From IMG/VR virus record IMGVR_UViG_3300042341_000193, positions 43,054 to 107,053 of that record: a stretch of 64,000 nt of DNA; one strand, written 5' to 3'. A model generated the notes under the pieces. The model was not told where the DNA came from. It made no database searches and was given only the letters and a program-made list of their open reading frames with translations. Origin of the DNA: a virus. This document shows positions 61,101 through 64,000 of the stretch, piece after piece; position 1 is the first letter of the stretch, and each line of letters begins with the position of its first letter. Position numbers and translations under genes: made by a program.

Positions 61101-62539
61101 AGTTGTCCAGTATCTTGTAAGTTAACATTACCACGAATACCAACACCGCCCGGTACAACTAGTGCACCAGTATCTGAGTTGGTACTGGTTGCAGTAGATG
61201 TTAAAAGAATAGTGTTTAGTTTTAAGTCACCATAATCACCAGTAAAGACACCTGGAGAACTTTCAGTACCACGTACCAAGAATTCTAGATAACGGTTACT
61301 AGGTTTAAAACCAAAGAAGAATGATTTTGCCTGATTTAGCGTAGTATCGTAGTAATCACCTTTGATACCAATGTCTAAGTTATCATTAAATGTCCATCCT
61401 CCTGAAGTATTTGCGTGTAATACTAATAAAGAGTCAGTAAGGACAGAGTTTGAAGAGTAAACGTAAGTTGCAGTACCAGCAAATGTTACGATGTTATTAA
61501 ACGTAGTAGGACCGGCAATGGTTAAACTACCATTGACTCCTAAGTCGTTTGCAAAATAACTGTTACCAACTACACCTACACCGCCACTGGAAACATACAC
61601 ACTTTGTCCGCCAGCTGACGCACTATTGCCAGTGCCGCCGGTGAACGATGCTGTTGTTGCCCAAATAGGAGCCGAACCGTTGTACTTTAAAAACGCACCA
61701 GTTGCACCGCCAGCTAAGAATGTTGTTATACTTGCACCAGACTGATAAGGAATGCTACCAGTAGCTCCACCAATTAATCTGTTTGCATATTGTGCTGCAT
61801 TAACATAGATACTACCTGTGTTTGTGTACACAGGAGCCGCAGCTCCTGCTGAAACTAATAATTGACCAGCAAAACCTGGGCCAAAGAAACTAGTTGCACC
61901 AGGACCAGTTTGATATGGTATTTGACCTGTAGATCCGCTAAACAAATTTGTTGCAGTGCTGATACTACCTAGTACTGTTCCATACAATGTACCGCCAACA
62001 TATAAGTCTTTGCCAACATATATTGTTTCTCCGACCCCAACACCGCCCGATACTACTAATGCTCCTGTTTGAGTAGAGATTGATCCTGTAGTACTTTGTA
62101 CAGTTGCTTTACCACCAATATTAAGATTGCCGCCAGCGCCAATTCCTCCGACTACTTTTAATGCACCAGTAGTGGTATCGTTAGATTGAGTTGCACTGTT
62201 TACTGTTAATGATCCTGTAAGTGTTTGGGATCCACCAACATTTAAATTTTTACCGATACCTGCGCCGCCCGATACAACAACTGCACCAGTAGTGACGTTG
62301 TTTGATTCAGTTTGTGATAAAATAGTTGCCGTATTTGCAACTTCTAAGGCTCCACCGGAGGTAATGTCTCCAGCTGCATCAATAATTCCGCCAACGTAGA
62401 CATCTTTTGCAATACCTGCACCACCTTGCACTACTAATGCGCCAGTTTCAGTAGATACTGAAGTTAGCGTACTTTCAACGGTGGCTGTGTTTGTTACTGC
62501 AAGGCCGTGTCTGACCCTAAAATCAATATTATCTGCCAT
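58139..62539 (-). CDS. Giant tail fibre repeat protein with beta-propeller insert (1,466 aa)
   Basis: About nine TGAL-x-V-x-GG-x-GI-x-G-x-L-x-VGG repeats in residues 30-740 and again near the end. Residues about 752-1018 are a different domain: repeated FSPDG-x-MY, AWDI-x-TA and QYNLS elements (DIFFKPDGLVMYLA; GLFISPDGTKMITCG; DFNNDGTIMYIVD; RFNSSGTRMYIHG) fit a YVTN/NHL-type beta-propeller of four or more blades. It has a GGAAAGGGAAAC ribosome site, and a leader of about 37 bases with a short hairpin. Confidence 0.78.
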   Translation of the reverse strand: MADNIDFRVRHGLAVTNTATVESTLTSVSTETGALVVQGGAGIAKDVYVGGIIDAAGDITSGGALEVANTATILSQTESNNVTTGAVVVSGGAGIGKNLNVGGSQTLTGSLTVNSATQSNDTTTGALKVVGGIGAGGNLNIGGKATVQSTTGSISTQTGALVVSGGVGVGETIYVGKDLYVGGTLYGTVLGSISTATNLFSGSTGQIPYQTGPGATSFFGPGFAGQLLVSAGAAAPVYTNTGSIYVNAAQYANRLIGGATGSIPYQSGASITTFLAGGATGAFLKYNGSAPIWATTASFTGGTGNSASAGGQSVYVSSGGVGVVGNSYFANDLGVNGSLTIAGPTTFNNIVTFAGTATYVYSSNSVLTDSLLVLHANTSGGWTFNDNLDIGIKGDYYDTTLNQAKSFFFGFKPSNRYLEFLVRGTESSPGVFTGDYGDLKLNTILLTSTATSTNSDTGALVVPGGVGIRGNVNLQDTGQLVVGVNLAAPLPDAPINVAGNIDSYFQINVQNVNSGVNASADFVATADIGDDTSNYTNIGIANSNFAYPDASIAKPLDSYAFAYGGDWILATGLPNKRFEFWNDGTAIPGAGPLVTSTTGTLTVSISSLGMLVHAKTSATSTSTGALQVRGGVGIAGDLYIGGTIYGTASITGEVTTATNVAGGTAGQVLYQQAPGITQFFGPGTAGNILVSNGASAPSYNNTLTLTGVTSATSTLTGALQVRGGAGIGGNLYLGGRLGIKNTAINAGIDSVAGWAYDSTFSVANPTDIFFKPDGLVMYLAFAASITQYNLSVAWDITTAVAGTSFSMSLIDSATNGLFISPDGTKMITCGQTGVVIANGSDVASQDRAYYFTLGTPWDVSSATLVSSIRFALGDAGGIPSAMTAPQAVDFNNDGTIMYIVDSTTDAVHQFALSSAYNVGTATWTKQFSIAGQESGPTGLRFNSSGTRMYIHGSTGDDVNEYRLGTAWDIATAVFYDKFYTGWYEITPNGIYINESANVAFLCGSSSDAVLKFRTDRQGVEIDPETATSKIELAGNTRVTDNFYVSGRAAFEGRVDALGDLVTGGDITIGGNDLNVGSATAAASLFSGMTSGALSIATSQSSGAINIGGTAATGIITVGQSTAAQTLNLSSGATAAVVTKVVNIGTAGLAGSTSTINIGSTVAGALGVTTIGGTSTLIASTTSAISTNTGALQVRGGVGIGGSLVVGGTIFGVITTATNIAGGAPGSIPYQSSTGTTTFVPIGTSSYILLSNGTSPFWGIQSGLGAGSSDTIKVTNNVTSSTAHYLTFVSTSTGFANLNVAATTGITYIPSTNRLGINTNNPQYTLDVNSTTNAIIRANGTTTGGVSLQNSSKQFTIAAVGTDLTFYDDTVGQTRARFDTNGNFGVGGIPTAKFEVAGTVKISGITTVTNVTASVSTTTGALQVYGGIGVGDSVYVKNRVGFVNASNVSRVYQVYNTVTDSLDTVFA

Positions 62540-62555
62540 TAGTTTCCCTTTCCAC

Positions 62556-62570
62556 GTAACGGCTCGTTAC
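62556..62570 (-). promoter_or_regulatory. Short leader hairpin
   Basis: GTAACG, 3-base loop, CGTTAC in the leader of the 1,466-residue fibre gene, 16 bases before the ATG and just upstream of the GGAAAGGG site. Short, so possibly chance. Confidence 0.35.
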
Positions 62571-62576
62571 TAGAGT

Positions 62577-62584
62577 TATTTATT
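62577..62584 (-). promoter_or_regulatory. Late-promoter motif AATAAATA
   Basis: Minus strand, following the terminator at 62594-62617 and 37 bases before the ATG at 62539. This unit has a true leader. Confidence 0.55.
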
Positions 62585-62593
62585 TGAAAATAG

Positions 62594-62617
62594 AAAAAGG
62601 GCCCGAAGGCCCTTTTT
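62594..62617 (-). terminator. Rho-independent terminator with UUCG tetraloop
   Basis: Perfect 10-bp stem AAAAAGGGCC/GGCCCTTTTT; the minus-strand loop is TTCG. It lies 12 bases after the stop of the gene that runs off the right end. Confidence 0.9.
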
Positions 62618-62628
62618 GCTGTGATAGA

Positions 62629-64000
62629 TTAGGCTGAAATACCAATCCTTACCATCTTAATTTGCATATTAGTTGCATTAGTTGGGGTAAAATTAACAAT
62701 AACGTTGCCCAACGTTAATTCTGCATCAAATATACCTAGCTGCCCGTTGTTTGTTGCAATACCGTATTCGTTGATGTAGGCTTTTACACCATCGTGGAAT
62801 AATGAGATTTCACTAATGTGTATGTCTGCCCCATCAACTATCTGAACAAAGTATCTAGCACTGCGATATACAGTAGAGCTATAGGAATCAAGATCTACTT
62901 TGGTAACACCTGATATAATTCCACTAGTAAATGAAGACAGCAAGAAGTTGTTGGAGAATAATGCAGGAACTACTGTAGCACTTGTTGCGGCCAGTGTTGC
63001 ACCAGATGTAATTGTTCCGCCAACGAACACATCTTTAACAACTCCAACACCGCCAGAAATTCTAACTGCACCGTTTGTGGTTGCATTAGAATTTTGAGAT
63101 TCAGTAATTGTTAGAACATTAGTAATTAATGCTTGCCCATTAACAGTTAAATTAGTTACAGTAGTTAGCGAAGCACTTACATTAGCCATAGTAGCATTGT
63201 TAACTACTCTTAATGTCTGTTCTACCCACAATGCTCCACTAACGCCAACGCCACCTCGTACCTGCAATGCGCCAGTTACTGCACTAGTTGCGTTAACTGT
63301 GCTGGTAATAGTTGTCTGATTGCGGATTGCTGTGTAGCCTGTTGCAGCACTGATAATAGTTGCAGTACTTGCACCTGCAAAATTCACTGCGGTTGCATTT
63401 GCGTTTATTAGATTAAATGTTTCAGCAGTAGTAGTTAAGTCTCCACCGTTGACTGCAACATCTCCTGTTGCTACAACATTGCCGCCAACATATGCATTTC
63501 CGCCAATTCCTGCACCACCTGATATAATTAATGCACCAGTGTTTGTTGCATTAGCCTCAGTTGTAATAGTAACTCGTGTTTGATTACGAATGTCTGTATA
63601 ACCAGATGTCTGACCAATTGTCAATGCAGTAGCTGCGCCTGCAAAGTTTACAGTAGTAGCATTAGCATTGACAAGATTAAATGTAGCTGCACTAGAGGTA
63701 ATGTCGCCGCCGTCGACTGCTAAGTCACCCAATGCAACAATGTTTCCGCCTACATAGGCATTGCCGCCTATGCCAACTCCGCCCCAAACTTGTAGAGCTC
63801 CAGAATTTGTTGATGTTGATGCAGTAGAAGATCTAACAGCAAGATCGCCATCAATAGCAAGTGCAGTAACTGTCAAGCTAGTAGCTGTGACAATTCCCAG
63901 TGTTGATATACCTGTTACATTCAGCGTACCTGTTGTAGAAATATTTGCAGCACCTAGATTGCCTGTAGCAGTCACTGCACCTGTTTGTAAACTATTACTG
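62629..64000 (-). CDS. Tail fibre repeat protein, C-terminal part (runs off right edge)
   Basis: The frame is open through the window edge, so the N-terminal part is missing; a GTG at 63975 is not the true start. The visible 456 codons hold four TGAL-x-V-x-GG-x-GIGGN-AYVGG units with the companion FNL-x-NANATAVNFAGAAT element. The C-terminal 110 residues are different: ARYFVQIVDGADIHISEISL and a beta end (FTPTNATNMQIKMVRIGIS), a small end domain rather than S74. Likely part of the same long adhesin operon. Confidence 0.75.
   Translation of the reverse strand, partial: SNSLQTGAVTATGNLGAANISTTGTLNVTGISTLGIVTATSLTVTALAIDGDLAVRSSTASTSTNSGALQVWGGVGIGGNAYVGGNIVALGDLAVDGGDITSSAATFNLVNANATTVNFAGAATALTIGQTSGYTDIRNQTRVTITTEANATNTGALIISGGAGIGGNAYVGGNVVATGDVAVNGGDLTTTAETFNLINANATAVNFAGASTATIISAATGYTAIRNQTTITSTVNATSAVTGALQVRGGVGVSGALWVEQTLRVVNNATMANVSASLTTVTNLTVNGQALITNVLTITESQNSNATTNGAVRISGGVGVVKDVFVGGTITSGATLAATSATVVPALFSNNFLLSSFTSGIISGVTKVDLDSYSSTVYRSARYFVQIVDGADIHISEISLFHDGVKAYINEYGIATNNGQLGIFDAELTLGNVIVNFTPTNATNMQIKMVRIGISA

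Larger units (their letters stand above)
51220..64000 (-). repeat. Dispersed coding repeat TGALQVRGGVGIGG of fibre proteins
   Basis: About 20 diverged copies of a roughly 25-residue unit (S-T-x-TGAL-x-V-x-GGVGIGG-x-L-x-VGG) in three consecutive fibre genes, with one or two weaker copies in the two S74 fibres (ATSTATGELRVVGGAGV). Copies differ in sequence at nearly every third base, so most are old. Confidence 0.7.

Noticed and set aside
62556-62570. Leader hairpin as a riboswitch
   Set aside because: A 6-bp stem with a 3-base loop is too small and has no conserved aptamer features.
36375-64000. Repeats suggesting a CRISPR array or a diversity-generating retroelement
   Set aside because: Repeats are in-frame coding units without equal spacers, and no reverse transcriptase or template repeat is present in the window.
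1-64000. tRNA genes, integrase, attachment sites and photosynthesis genes
   Set aside because: None seen on reading; gaps between genes are all under 150 bases and hold only promoters and terminators.

Overview
This window is part of the genome of a contractile-tailed, T4-like bacteriophage (Caudoviricetes), most like the marine and freshwater relatives of T4. The evidence is a recognisable T4 core: replicative helicase 41 and primase 61, UvsW, UvsX and a UvsY-like protein, gp32, terminase 16/17, head completion gp4, sheath 18, tube 19, a tube-cap/initiator protein, dNMP kinase gp1 and neck proteins 13, 14 and 15. The DNA is AT-rich and genes are packed with 1-60 base overlaps. There is no tRNA, integrase or photosynthesis gene. 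The host is not identified, but an ADP-heptose gene set points to a Gram-negative host. Portal, protease, major capsid and DNA polymerase 43 are not in the window, so this is only part of the genome. Both ends cut a gene.

Layout. 1-5.4 kb: an N-terminal methyltransferase fragment, a nucleotidyltransferase-like gene, a YqgE/AlgH homologue on the plus strand, helicase, primase and a likely structural gene. 5.3-8.2 kb: a surface-sugar operon (cupin, hldD, heptose-P nucleotidylyltransferase, heptose kinase) ending in a 196-residue protein that resembles a condensed DnaE (Pol III alpha) palm. 8.2-12.5 kb: a translationally coupled run of small genes, including six short genes that look like diverged paralogues and one small protein that contains a tail-fibre repeat peptide. 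12.5-18 kb: recombination and repair (uvsW, a HARP-like protein, uvsY-like, uvsX, gp32). 18-36 kb: virion assembly (terminase, scaffold-like proteins, tail tube, sheath, neck), with a Nudix hydrolase, a glycosyltransferase-like protein and an HNH-like protein. 36-64 kb: a 28 kb adhesin region with two S74-type fibres, four tandem LamG-like proteins, a fibrinogen-like protein and three very large repeat proteins.

Expression. An (A/G/C/T)TAAATA motif, a variant of the T4 late promoter TATAAATA, occurs upstream of about 17 genes or operons. In ten of them it ends only 4-8 bases before the start codon, with no room for a Shine-Dalgarno site, so these late mRNAs may be leaderless. Downstream genes in the same operons use AGGAG-type sites or stop/start overlaps. 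Five strong Rho-independent terminators separate units; two of them run directly into a late promoter and start codon. One fibre gene has its late promoter inside the loop of a perfect 10-bp inverted repeat that ends on the start codon, matching the known T4 lysozyme-type switch that blocks translation of read-through RNA.

The most interesting items are the miniature DnaE-like protein, the fibrinogen-like adhesin, the promoter-in-hairpin switch, the six-gene small paralogue array, the tail-fibre peptide embedded in a small early-region protein, and the YqgE homologue.
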